Origin: Beroe ovata
Taxonomy: Eukaryota > Ctenophora > Nuda > Beroida > Beroidae
Reading direction: 5' to 3'
Assembly: GCA_946803715.1 (NCBI GenBank)
Contig: CAMPET010000032.1
Location: 205,654-269,653, forward strand
Length of the DNA: 64,000 nt
The translations under genes were made by a program, and so were the position numbers. The notes beneath the pieces are model-generated. The model searched no databases. It had not been told where the DNA came from and saw only the letters and a list, made by a program, of their open reading frames with translations. This document shows positions 20,537 through 30,916 of the stretch, one piece after another (position 1 is the stretch's first letter; each line of letters starts with the position of its first letter).

Positions 20537-23500
20537 TCACTTGAGAAGCTGCGCAATCTGATCCCCGGATTTAACCAGTATTCCCTCATTACACGGCGCT
20601 GAGAACAGTGATTGATACACGTGCACGAACTGTTGACACGCGCCGTGCCACACTGCGTTACGGTACTTTAGAGCGGATAACAGGGTGCACTGTTGTAACC
20701 ATAGCAACTCAATGTTGCACAACGCCTGACGGGATGTGCCACACAGTTAGATTCTCTCTATCATGATGTGACTTGTCACAGTTCATATGAAAACTATAGG
20801 TACAAACCTGGTCTAGCTTGGTAGCAACAATCACCAGTCGGTCCTTGCTGAGTAACTCCAATGGCGGTATCCCGGTAGTTTTGATCATGTGATCGTATTG
20901 TAAGTTGGTTAATGTCTCCAATTCTTCCTCTATCTATGAGGAAATAGGGAGAATTAAACAACACAATGATGAGAATGGAGAAACTGGATCGCGCCCATTG
21001 GGAATGTACATTTTGGAAGGAAATATTCTATACCCAGTAACCGATAGCAAGTAGTAGCTGTATCTACAACGATCAGTACCTTGGTTTGCAGGAGCGCTAG
21101 TTTTGTATCGGTGTTTTCATACGTAGCCAGTACATTGTAGAGACAGGACACGAGGTTTATCAGGTAGACAGCACTGTCCACGGGGTCGAGCTGTGACGCG
21201 GACAAGCTGCACAGACCGAGTATCGGACTGACCACTACGTCCAGGAGCTGGCTCATGGACAGCAGGGGACTGGAGTCCGGGACCACACTCACATCGTGTG
21301 TTTCCAGTGTCACTTTTAGCAGGTGCAACGCTTCCTGGAATGTCTCCGTGGGGACCAGCTCTGTGGGGGAGACACACATGTATATTGTATACTATACATG
21401 TGTATACTATACGTGTGTGAGTTGGTCATAGCTCGGTAAGATGCAGGGTCACACAATCTCACCCGGGTATCACACTATGATCCCTATAGCTCTCAAACAG
21501 ATAAAAAAAATTTCCTACCTGTTTGAGAGCTATAGGGATCATAGTGAACAGTTTACGGTAGCTAGAGGACCATAAGAAACGCGGACAGCCAAAATTTCAT
21601 GTCAATCCAATCGTCTGAATGGGTTCCGCGGTTTAGTGCCGATATTATATCTATAACCCCTTATCTGCCAAAAACTGGACCATTAGAGTGGTGAGTTATC
21701 ATTTGAGGAAAGCTCCAAAACGGATTGACCGATTGATACCTATACCCCTCCCCCTATAATACTGACATTGAGAATATTACCTGGTCCTGGAAGTTCGTTC
21801 CTGTCACACAATCTCGATACGTAGAGCGCTATCTGCCGATTAAACTGCTTGTTACACTGGTTACTCAGTCCTTCAATCAGTTGGGTCAGTGGCGCTTCGT
21901 CCCTGTTATTGAGTTAGGAAACTTGTGAAAACATGCAATCGGAGTACATGGAGGTAATTCCTGTTGGGTATTCGCGACGATCTTATTTCACATAACACGT
22001 TACAAAGCACTCTCATGATGATCTACATACGCGAGGAAAGGATTGATTGTGGACAAGTAGAAACGGATGATGTTACAGATCTTGAGGAGGGTAATGCACT
22101 CCTCCGTGTTGTTGATAATCTGCTCCACTCTGATTTTGAGAGTTCGGCACACACCCTCAGTCAGCTCGCACAGCACGAGAGACACGGTTTCCTTGCTCGG
22201 GAGGAATGACACGAGGAGGTCTCGCTCCGAAGCGATGGTCTGGTGGAGCCACGCTAGCATGTCGCCACCGTACCTGGGATGATATTGAGGAATGAGAAGC
22301 GAGGAATGGGGAATAAGGGATCCGTATAGAGGGAGCACTGCTGAGAGATAGATAGTGAGGGGGAGAGACTGCGACCCCTGTGTGTCACATGGCCCTCACC
22401 GTATAGGGTCATGAGAACTGAGCTCGATAGGTTTGGGAGAACCACTAGGACCACCTCGAGTCAGAGCGTTAATGAACATCCGCAGTACGGAAGCACGTCT
22501 CACTTTGGCAAGTTCGGCGAGTGCTCCCTTCATTAGGAGGTCTCTATCCGTGAGAATGTGATATCCCTCCTTCAGAGAGGAATGGGGTTCGGGGATGTCA
22601 CTGGTCAGATGTCGGCACTCGGCCTGCAGTCATGAAGATGTGTTAGAAACGGAGGAAGTGACGGGAATATTCGGTATGGTTTTGGTATATCTCTTACCAA
22701 TACCACGACAAATTTTGAAATTATCCTATGAAAATCGCAAGTATTTTCAAATATGGAGTAACCTGTGTCCACTTGAATAGTGTTTGGAATGCCTGCTCCT
22801 GGAGCAGTGCCATGTTTTCCATGATCTGAAGTCCAGTCGTCTGATGAGAATGTAACAAGATCTTACAGTCTTGGTGTATGTTTTTCACCCTGGAATACAC
22901 GTTTGTTAATCCGATGGAAATCAAGTTCTGAAGGAATCCTGAAGAAATCTGAAGTTCGTTCTGAAATTCATTCTCCGTAGAAATGTGAAGCTCATACGGA
23001 TTTTGTCACCTATTAAAAGTAGAGAAGAAATCAGGGTGGAGTGTCTCAGATTGCTTGAGGAGGGCTGCTTGTTCAGGTGTCACATGGTAACGAGCTATGA
23101 ACGATGAAACAACCTCCTTCTTCATTTCTACAGTTGCACTGAAACCACTGAGTCAGTAATCAGCAGAATGGGAGGACACATTAATAAACACATGATAAAC
23201 ACACATTATAATAAACACATGATCAATGTTCTCCTGAAATCAAAGTGCTAATCCGGTCAAGGAGGGATACCTCTCTCGTTTTATCTTGGTCGTTTTCTCG
23301 AGTAGCCCTTGCATTTGTTTCCTGGACGTTGCTAACTCGGCCGTCATTGCTCGACAACTTTCACCCATCAGGCTTATCTTCGGTGTGTGGAAGATAGAGT
23401 GAGATTCATGAAGTAGACAGTAGACAGTTTAAAATCTAAAACACCATGTACAATGTACATTGTACACTGCATATTGTACACCAGATACATTTTGCATCAG

Positions 23501-23927
23501 ATATACCGTACAATGTACATTGTAATTTGTACATCAGGTACACAATACAATTGTACAATGTACATTGTACCTCTGTGTCGAGTTTCTCCACCAGTTCGTT
23601 CACATGACGGAATGACTGACACAATTCCTCGGATAAGTCGACACTCCGGCGCTCGAAGTCCCCTCGCAAGTTGCGCCGGGTCCTTAAATTGTTCGTCGTC
23701 ACCACACCCGATAGTCCCTGTGAGCGATAATAGTAAACACGGGTAAAACTCTTGCTACGGTTATTGACTAACACAACCAATGAAAATCGCGTACATTTGT
23801 TACCTCCAACAATTGTTACCTTCAGCGCGACAATTAGATCTGGGTCTTGGTCCAGTTTGAGGGAGAGAACTTTCTGGAGCTTCCGGGACAGTGGATTAGA
23901 GGAGCTCTCGTCATTCTTTGGAGTCAT
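20537..23927 (-). CDS. COG6: Conserved oligomeric Golgi complex subunit 6
   Basis: Many exons on the minus strand from ATG 23927 to stop 20537. COG6 belongs to lobe B of the COG tethering complex, which directs retrograde vesicle traffic within the Golgi. Segments matching the family in order are: [136 protein letters not shown]; and the C-terminal helices ending [11 protein letters not shown]. The introns include a 28-bp perfect foldback at 21473-21546 and a run of GTACAATGTACATTGTAC palindromes at 23443-23575. I did not resolve every exon boundary; the middle region 21900-23300 contains several short exons. Confidence 0.92.
21473..21546. repeat. 28-bp perfect inverted repeat in a COG6 intron
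   Basis: The arm cactatgatccctatagctc (28 bp in all, 21473-21500) is repeated in exact complement at 21519-21546 around an 18-bp A/T-rich spacer. Confidence 0.9.
23443..23575. repeat. GTACAATGTACATTGTAC palindrome array in COG6 intron
   Basis: Three copies of the 18-bp self-complementary sequence, joined by degenerate ttgtacaccagata-type spacers. Related to 5768-5813. Confidence 0.75.
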
Positions 23928-24102
23928 GCTATGGAAATTCTATGATGAATGTATCGTATACACAGTTTATAATACAGGCGCCAATAAATCAGCAAGCTTA
24001 AACTTAAGAAAAGCTAGTCACAAAGTCATGAATATTATCTATCAAATTCACTAACACAAATTACAATAAATTCAATCTAAATCAGCAAAATCCTAAACGC
24101 AA

Positions 24103-25452
24103 CTATTCCCTAGATATAAGTGGTCCAGGTCCAACCTTACACTCAATAATCTGTGAAACTGTGCTCTCACGATAGAACTTATCTTCAATAACTCTCCTCA
24201 GTTGATTCAGGTGAGTATCCTCACAGAAGAGGACAGCATTAGGGCCCGCATCAAACGTGTAAGCAGCACAAACTTGGCCCATATCCTCATTAAACTGGTG
24301 AACTGTCCTGATAATGTTGTAGCTGGTGTCTGTGAGGTAACTGATTGGGGGAAATGAATCTAGACAAACTGCATGCATCTCGTTGCTATCCTTCATGGTG
24401 AGATCGGCAAACAGAGGGAAGTTACGCTCTGCTATTGCTCTAGTCATGGTATTTATTCGTCCTGCTACATTCCTCAGTCTCTGGTCCATGAGTCCACTAG
24501 TGTCCACTGAACACTGCATGCCAGCAGTGCTGGGCACGCTCTTCTTCTCGCCACTCACGACACACACTAGAATACGGAGTTCGGGCCAGTGGGATGCAGG
24601 GAACAGTTGCCTGGCGACAGAGTCACTGTCAGCCACACCCTTATCCCATTGCACAAATCCACCCAGTGTGCTCCTGCACGCGCTGCCCGATCCGAGGCGA
24701 GCCAGCACACTCACTGGGGTGGGTGTGGTGGGGTAGAGTAGTTTGAGTGAGCATGCTAGTGCAGCGTACCCTGATGCAGACGATGCCAGTCCTGCAGCAG
24801 TGGGAAAAGTGTTGCTTGTTTCTATAGCAACGTTACAGTCGGGGTTGCCCTCCCTCACTCTGTCCAACAGTCTGCTAAACCGTTTATTTGTCGACTCAGC
24901 AGACCCTGGAACATGTTTCACTATCAGCACACTTATCAAGCGCTCATCATATGCTTATCACTGTCAAATAGTATTTGGAGAGGGGTTATTTTTAAGAGTC
25001 GCATAGTTAATAAGAATTTTGAAGGAAATTTCTGGTATTCCTCTGATTGCGAACTCAGACAATGAAACTAACCACTGTTTCTATAGCAACGTTACAGTCG
25101 GGGTTGCCCTCCCTCACTCTGTCCAACAGTCTGCTAAACAATCAGAGGAATACCAGAAATTTCCTTCAAAATTCTTACTGTCAAATAGTATCATGAAACA
25201 TCATAGCCACGACACATAACGGGGAATACCGTTTATTGTGAAGGTTGTTTCACAGCTCCGACTAGCTTTAGTTTCCGTGTACATGTTACACATGGACAAT
25301 GTGATGCTGATAGACGAGTTTAGGGGAAGGTTAAGATTTCCGTCGCGTTTACCCCAGTATTTGATAACAGCTATGTTTACAGGTGCTCTGACGATCACGG
25401 AATCTGCAGGACGTGATTCGAGTTCCGTATCCCAGCATATTTCATGGAACAT
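24103..25452 (-). CDS. MVD: Mevalonate diphosphate decarboxylase
   Basis: Exon 1 (25452..25229) encodes [22 protein letters not shown] and ends in TFTIN plus one base. Exon 2 (24905..24103) restores frame as [12 protein letters not shown]. The enzyme carries out ATP-dependent decarboxylation of mevalonate 5-diphosphate to isopentenyl diphosphate in the cytosolic mevalonate pathway. The GHMP-kinase hallmarks are the phosphate-binding loop [49 protein letters not shown] and [20 protein letters not shown], with the Asp of [15 protein letters not shown] near the C-terminus. The length of about 340 residues is shorter than the 390-400 of vertebrate MVD; the missing part is mainly the variable segment between the two exons and the C-terminus. 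The ATG at 25452 follows a possible acceptor, so a 5' exon may exist. Confidence 0.93.
24961..25191. repeat. Foldback carrying a copy of the MVD exon, inside the MVD intron
   Basis: Perfect 39-bp inverted arms lie at 25011-25049 and 25139-25177. The loop contains 25076-25139, an exact 64-bp copy of MVD exon 2 positions 24817-24880 in the same orientation. Fourteen-base direct repeats (ctgtcaaatagtat) lie at 24961-24974 and 25178-25191. No reading frame of its own. Confidence 0.9.
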
Positions 25453-25639
25453 GGCTGAAATGATGGAATGAGAAGAATTGAGAAAAAGAATCCTCAATTG
25501 ACAACAAATCTACAATTTCAGAATATGTTTGTGCGTGCGTCGAAATACGACACGATAGTCCATGAAGTTTATGTTCGCGCAATCCATTTCATACGAGAAA
25601 GCGCGTTGCCACAATGGCCAGGAACTATGCACTCAGCAG

Positions 25640-25946
25640 CTATGGTGGATCAGGAGGGTCAAACAGAATTTAATCTCTGAAAAATAGAATTTGACCTTCC
25701 TGATCCATAAACATGGATTACAGAGTTCACCGATCCACGTGCGCTTCTCTGGGGTCAAGGCGAAATTCGGTGACCCTCCTGATCCACCTTCAGTGGATCA
25801 GGAGGGTCACTCAAATCCAATTTGACCCCGGGGAAGCGCAACGCGCATTAGAAGGGTCAATTAAGCAGAACTCTGTGATCCACGTGTATGGATCAGAAGG
25901 TTCAAATTCTATTTTTCCGTGTGACCCTCCTGATCCACCAGCAGAC
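25640..25946. mobile_element. ~300-bp palindromic repeat (ggatcaggagggtca family)
   Basis: The left half begins gtggatcaggagggtca and is mirrored by tgaccctcctgatccac at the right end, with a nested inversion at the centre (about 25783-25808). Internal parts (aattctatttt, gcgcttctctggggtca) are also mirrored, imperfectly. Related fragments at 17105-17300 show that the family is dispersed. Non-autonomous MITE-like element; no coding capacity. Confidence 0.75.
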
Positions 25947-25949
25947 TGA

Positions 25950-26520
25950 TACAGGTACTAGGTAGAACTATAAAGATGTTGCAACCAGGGCGAGGCCAAT
26001 GGAGAGGAAATGTCATTCTGACTTCAGAGGAAGGTGTATTGAGTGGAAGTAGCTCCTCACGGAGAGGAACATGATTACACTTTATGTGAGATTACACATT
26101 AGGGTGAGGTTCTGCAACAAAATGCAAATAGGGGCATATATTTCATGATTCAACTTTGGCCATATACTAGTTGCCTGTATTGGGACTTTGAACCACTCAT
26201 TTGAGATCGGGATTTTCACTGAGAAAGTACTTTTCGTAATAGTTGCGCATCAGAAAGACCCATTGATTTCAAGTGTACCATGAACTCTAGAAGGTTCAAG
26301 GCCGGTATGTTTAGACAGTGATCTTTCATTTTGCTGCAATACCTACTGTATAGGTACTGAAACTTACCATTTCATTGCAAGACAGTCGGACAGTTCCATC
26401 ACAGTTTCCAAGGAACTGCTCCATAAAGATACTCATTTCCTCATGCTACACAATGTGGATTTCTTCGTTAAAAAGTGATGTCCAAAGGGCAGAATCACCC
26501 CTAAGAGCCTTCACATTTCA
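25950..26520. other. Non-coding stretch
   Basis: No supported reading frame, RNA gene or clear repeat. Confidence 0.5.
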
Positions 26521-26649
26521 CATGTTACATCTCCCGCTCCAAGGACTTGGTTACTGTGAACATCTTCTTAGACCCTAAGAACTCCCAGGTGTGACTTGTT
26601 TTTCGCACCCTGGCTGATGCCATAGTCCAAGAGTGAGTTCCCGTGATGA

Positions 26650-27290
26650 TCACTGGGATACCCTCTGGTTGGTGGTTGGTCTGCCCCCTAAGGTGCTTTC
26701 TAACACCACAACATTGCGGGCCACCTTTACACATCTCGGGAGTGCGTTCCAAAGCCGAGCCCCAAGTACCGAGAATGAGTTCTCAAACAAAGTTGACACT
26801 GAACAAACGCCCTTGACCCCAAACGAGGAGTGTCCTTGAAAACAAATCGGGAACCATTCGGAGCTAGCCCATTGTAGATTTTTAAACATGTGTATGATAA
26901 GGTAACGTTCCCTGCGTTTCTGGAGAGACTGTATATCAAGGAACTGTAACCACTCCCAATAGTTGAGGTGTTGGCAGCCCTGAATTCGCCGAGTGAAGTT
27001 TCGCTGCACCTGCTCTTGCTGGGCAATTTCACTGACTTTTGAGGGGATCCAAACCGAAGTAGGTGTCAGACAGACTCCACTGGGGGTTTCATATGACCGG
27101 TAGACCGCTGTGAAGGGAAGTTCCCACAGGAGGTTCAACGAGCATGACGAGTATTGCATCAACTCGAACTTGTCGTCATGGAGGTTCATGTTATTTAACA
27201 CTGACCAGTTCACCATGTAACACAGGTCCTCCTGGAGGTTTGCACGATCCCGGACTCCCCTTATGATATTGAAAATCATCCGCAAACGTC
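26650..27290 (-). mobile_element. Non-LTR retrotransposon reverse transcriptase, C-terminal fragment
   Basis: The minus-strand frame of about 210 codons ends as the region after the catalytic domain of LINE reverse transcriptases: QQEQVQRNFTRRIQ, YWEWLQFLDIQSLQKRRERY, ENSFSVLGARLWNALPR. The order (IQR-FTRRI, L-SL--RR, then F-----R-WN-LP) is typical of CR1/jockey-type elements. A minus-strand FADDFQ sequence at about 27270-27290 is the remnant of the catalytic FADD box, but the frame is disrupted around it. The element is 5' truncated and broken. Confidence 0.8.
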
Positions 27291-27344
27291 AGGGCATTTG
27301 AGAAATAGGACCGGCACAAGGACATTCCCTTGGGGGACACCACT

Positions 27345-27551
27345 CCGAACCTCCTTGAAGTCAGACCATACCTGATCAACACTGACCGTCTAAGAAGTTC
27401 TATAGATGCTGTGTTCCACCCTACAAAGGAAAGTCCCAGTTTTTGGGACAAATACTTCGCAGTGATGGGCCTAAAAATCTGGAACATTCTTCCTCCCAGT
27501 TTCACCTTTGCTCCGTCTATGAAGTCTTTTAAATCCAGATTAACATCTTGA
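27345..27551 (+). mobile_element. Second LINE C-terminal remnant, opposite strand
   Basis: The plus-strand frame reads RPYLINTDRLRSSIDAVF..., then MGLKIWNILPPSFTFAPSMKSFKSRL. The closing pattern (IWN-LP, S--SFKSRL) is the usual C-terminus of a LINE reverse transcriptase protein. Only the last 65 or so codons are present, head to head with the fragment at 26650-27290. Confidence 0.65.
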
Positions 27552-27734
27552 ATCTTAAGCACTTATCCAGATTGATCCCGGTACCCGGGTATACATCCCC
27601 TAACTCAAACTCACTACTATACTGGAGCACAGGTGGCCAGGTGGTCTACAGCAGACAGTCTAGCTGTTCTATACACGTATATATTTCTTTGAAATGGTAT
27701 TAAATTGTTCGTTTTACTTTGATTTATTTATTAA

Positions 27735-27990
27735 GTTCTTCCCCTCCATTGATTCTTATCTCCATTGATTCTTATCTCCCCCATCTCTCTAAGCTGTGAA
27801 GCTCAGAATTCCGCAGTTGTAAGCTGTGAGGGGTACGGTGGGCGGAAACCCCTCCGTTCTCTCTTGCCATCTGCTGATACTGAGATCCACATCGCAGTTG
27901 ACAGGAGAGGGCATTACATCTGTAGGGTAACTGCTGATGATTCACAGTATAGATTCTTCCCTCTCCTAAGTGAATCCCTCTCCTATGTTT
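27735..27990. mobile_element. Retroelement-tail repeat, inverted copy
   Basis: The reverse complement of this stretch matches 17965-18240 and 29500-29770 with small indels. It lacks the ggctgggccacccagaactcc segment present in the other two. Confidence 0.65.
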
Positions 27991-28214
27991 CTCCTAAAAT
28001 CAAAAGTAAGCACAGGAAAAAATCGTTAAGTAGTATGACCCAAAACTGTGCCCATTCAAAACAACTTCGACTTGGTACTATATGGCCTATCACGAGAGCA
28101 CAATGTACCTACAGGAAAACTGAAAAGCTCACACTATCCACCACATTGTCTAGAGAAAGATTTGCTGATTTTGGTCAAAAAGCTAGTTACTTCAATTGAA
28201 ATTCAAAATTACAA

Positions 28215-28345
28215 ATCAAATTTTGTCGGGCGATGCCAGACTGCTGATGCAAGCCGCGAAGCGGCTTGCGTCTGAGAATAAGTTTGCGCCGCGCGCGCGC
28301 GAAACGAAATTCTCGACAGGGTCTATCATCCATCGACAAATCAAA
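28215..28345. mobile_element. CpG-rich foldback element
   Basis: Runs from tttgtcgggcgatgccagac through a short aagccgcgaagcggctt palindrome and a gcgcgcgcgcg block to cgaaattctcgacaggg. It is the reverse complement of the first module at 18555-18690 and matches 43640-43745 in the same orientation. Confidence 0.75.
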
Positions 28346-28489
28346 TTACCCAACTCCCCAGCCCTACCTTTAATAAGATATAAGATTAGATAAGAATTTA
28401 ATAATCGTATGAAACCATTTAGCCGCGCCTATCAAATTGAATTTTTCATCTGCTGCTTTGCTGGATCTTATATTCAACTGCTTGTACTT

Positions 28490-28630
28490 GTCGCGCGCGC
28501 CTTCTTTGAAGGCAAAAACCAGTTCCGCAGTGGACATAAAAAATATCAGCCGCGGCAGCAAGTTTGATTTTGCATTGTGGAACTAAATGACTGACGACGC
28601 GCGCACCGAGCGCGCGGCGCGGCGCAATAA
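28490..28630. repeat. CpG-rich block
   Basis: cgcgcgcgcc and gagcgcgcggcgcggcgc clusters in otherwise AT-rich DNA. Similar in composition to the other foldback elements, without an obvious inverted partner. Confidence 0.5.
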
Positions 28631-28647
28631 GCAATGAGCATTTATTT

Positions 28648-28713
28648 GCATTATTAGACGCTTGCATTATTAGACGCATTATTAGACGCATTATTAGACG
28701 CATTATTAGACGC
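28648..28713. repeat. 12-bp tandem repeat (cattattagacg)
   Basis: Five copies of cattattagacg, two of them with a ctt insertion between units. Confidence 0.9.
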
Positions 28714-28988
28714 TTGTTTATGGCTTGCATTAAAAAATCAGCAAAAGGTGCTATTAAAATCGTGATTCAAATCATGATTGTTATGTCATGATTTGAATGT
28801 TATTCAAATCATGATTGTTATTCATGTCATGATTGTTACGTTGATAACTTTTTCTAATTTGCTCTTAGTATTTTGATTCTATTTGTTGATAATTTTGTAT
28901 TGCAAGATGATAGGGCAAGTGACATGAAATGCATCATGATTTGCATCAAGCAGTCTAGCATCACTTGGCAATAACTTTTGATTGGTCA

Positions 28989-29401
28989 TACTTCATGAAA
29001 AGATATATTTCAGAAAAGAAAGNTGTCAAGGATGAACTAAAGCGTCTTCAGAACTCTTATATAATTTGCACTATTGATAAAGCCTCTAATAACTTTGCCT
29101 TTATCTGCAAAAAATATTATATCATGACTCTTCTGAAAGAACTCGGTTTTGACACTAACACACTAGAATGTAAGGGTAATAAAACCTACTCTCCTCTTTC
29201 GAATGACCCTGACTTCTATGTCCAACAAATCACCACAACTTTGAGAGACAAATATTCCATAAATATTGACGACCAAAACAAGTGTCTACCACGACTGTTC
29301 TGGAATCCAAAACTCCATAAGAACCCATACAAAGCACGCTTCATAGCGGGGGCTAGAAGCTGTGCTACTAAACAACTTAACATCCTTGTTAATTGTAGTC
29401 T
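28989..29401 (+). mobile_element. Penelope-like reverse transcriptase fragment
   Basis: The frame reads IICTIDKASNNFAFICKKYYIMTLLKELG, then LPRLFWNPKLHKNPYKARFIAGARSCATKQLNILV. The phrase P-LHK-P-K-RFI-----C-TK-L is characteristic of Penelope-like element reverse transcriptases (N-terminal part of the RT domain). The frame is interrupted by an N at 29023 and stops at the 10-N run 29402-29411, so neither the YADD catalytic box nor a GIY-YIG endonuclease is visible here. The element is incomplete in this assembly. Confidence 0.75.
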
Positions 29402-29411
29402 NNNNNNNNNN

Positions 29412-29830
29412 AATCCAAAGTCTTATCTATAGAGGTGTATGGGTATACTGCAAACATAGCAAAATACTGGATATCGATTTTCTAATCCAAGGATTGGCAT
29501 AAGAGAGGGAAGAATCTAAACTGTGAATCATCAGCGGTTACCCTACAGATGTAAGGCCCTCTCCTGTCAACTGCGATTTGGATCTCAGTATCAGCAGGTG
29601 GCAAGAGAGAACGGAGGAGTTTCGGCCCACCGTACCCCTCGCAGCTTACAACTGCAAGGCTGGGCCACCCAGAACTCCGGAATTCTGAGCTTCACAGTTT
29701 AGAGAGACGGGGGGATTGGAGATAAGAATCAATGGAGGGGAAGAATTGAACTGAATAAAATAAATCAAAGTAAAACAAATACGTTAATAACTACACTGTA
29801 TGGATATTTCCAGTTCAATGTCAAGTGACT
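29412..29830. mobile_element. Retroelement-tail repeat, copy 2
   Basis: Matches 17878-18330 in the same orientation with about 10% or less divergence by eye, including the aataaatcaaagtaaaac end and the following ttcaatgtcaagtgac. It follows the RT fragment across ten Ns. Confidence 0.7.
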
Positions 29831-30169
29831 TATACAGTATATTGCCCCGAGTGAGTAGACTGAGCCGACGGATCCAAAGTCCGATTCACAAGGGGGTTTA
29901 CGCTTCCGGTTAGGGAAACTCGCGCCGCTATCCCATGCCCAACACACTAAAAAAGTGTGCCGCTAGCCCAACGGTTCGCTGAGGTATGGGTTGTTATGAT
30001 TGTTTTGTTGATCACTTTTTCTAATTCTCTTTTAGTATTTTGATTCTATTTGTTGATAATTTTATGTTGCAAGATGATATGGCAAGTGACATGAAATGCT
30101 TCATGATTTGCATCAGCAGTCTATAGCAGTCTTATAGCATCACTAGGTAATAACTTTTGATTGGTCATT

Positions 30170-30915
30170 GTTCATTACATCAAGTGAATTGGAGTTTCAT
30201 TTCAGTATCAGGGCTGAGCAGTGTCACAGGGAAACACCCCTATTCCCTGGTCTTCAACTGAAAAAAGTCATTTATATGGACCATCTGGTGTTCACCAAGG
30301 GTTAGCAATCAGGATAATTGGATCAAAAAACATCATTCTTATCCTCCCTAAATTAAAAGTTTATCTTTGGTTTTCAAGTCAGATTTCTATTTTACTAACA
30401 GATTGATTATTCTTTAACATGTCACATCTGCCATATGAAATTATAGAGGTCCAGGACATTTTTAACCTTTGCTTTATCGCGAGAATTAAATTGGGACTGA
30501 GTATTAGTTTTTGGAATTCCTGGATCTGGACCTTATCCTCCTATAACCCTATGGGAAATAGATTCAAACTATCAGTGGTGATCAGTAGGTTGCAGGATTA
30601 CTCCCTACCCTTGCTGATGGGATTTTTTGAAATACCCCTTTGTACTTTGCCTTGAAATCAAGATCAACTCAAAGGGGTACCTATTGGGTCCCTTTCTATA
30701 TTGTATAGCAGGGTGCAATCTAATTCTAGAAGTCACACTCTGTCGAGATCCTGAAGAGAAAACTTATGTTTTTAAACTGTTGGTAGCTTTTAGGATTTTT
30801 GTAATGTGGTGTAGTTCACTAGTATATTTGTTTCAATTCGATTTATCACTAACTCTCACGTAGCAGGTGTAAAGATGGTAACATAGACATGCTAGGGTGA
30901 TCTCTGGTGGCGTCA
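30170..30915. other. Region without a supported gene
   Basis: Two short open frames (30419-30655, 30627-30863) have no recognisable features. A cctacccttgctgatggg segment near 30605 is a dispersed repeat shared with 12545 and, inverted, with 43145. Confidence 0.5.
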
Positions 30916-30916
30916 G

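Larger units (their letters stand above)
28841..30166. repeat. ~150-bp direct repeats flanking the Penelope-like fragment
   Basis: 28841-28986 and about 30000-30166 are near-identical (gttgataattttgtattgca... to aataacttttgattggtcat). The retroelement fragment and its tail lie between them. The arrangement could be a repeat pair used by the element or one locus represented twice across the N joins at 29023 and 29402-29411. Confidence 0.7.

Noticed and set aside
27765-28199. 144-codon plus-strand frame as a gene
   Set aside because: It runs through the inverted retroelement-tail repeat and is disrupted in the other two copies.
29870-29990. tRNA gene
   Set aside because: Some GC-rich stems (gtgccgctagcccaacggtt) but no cloverleaf or proper A and B boxes.
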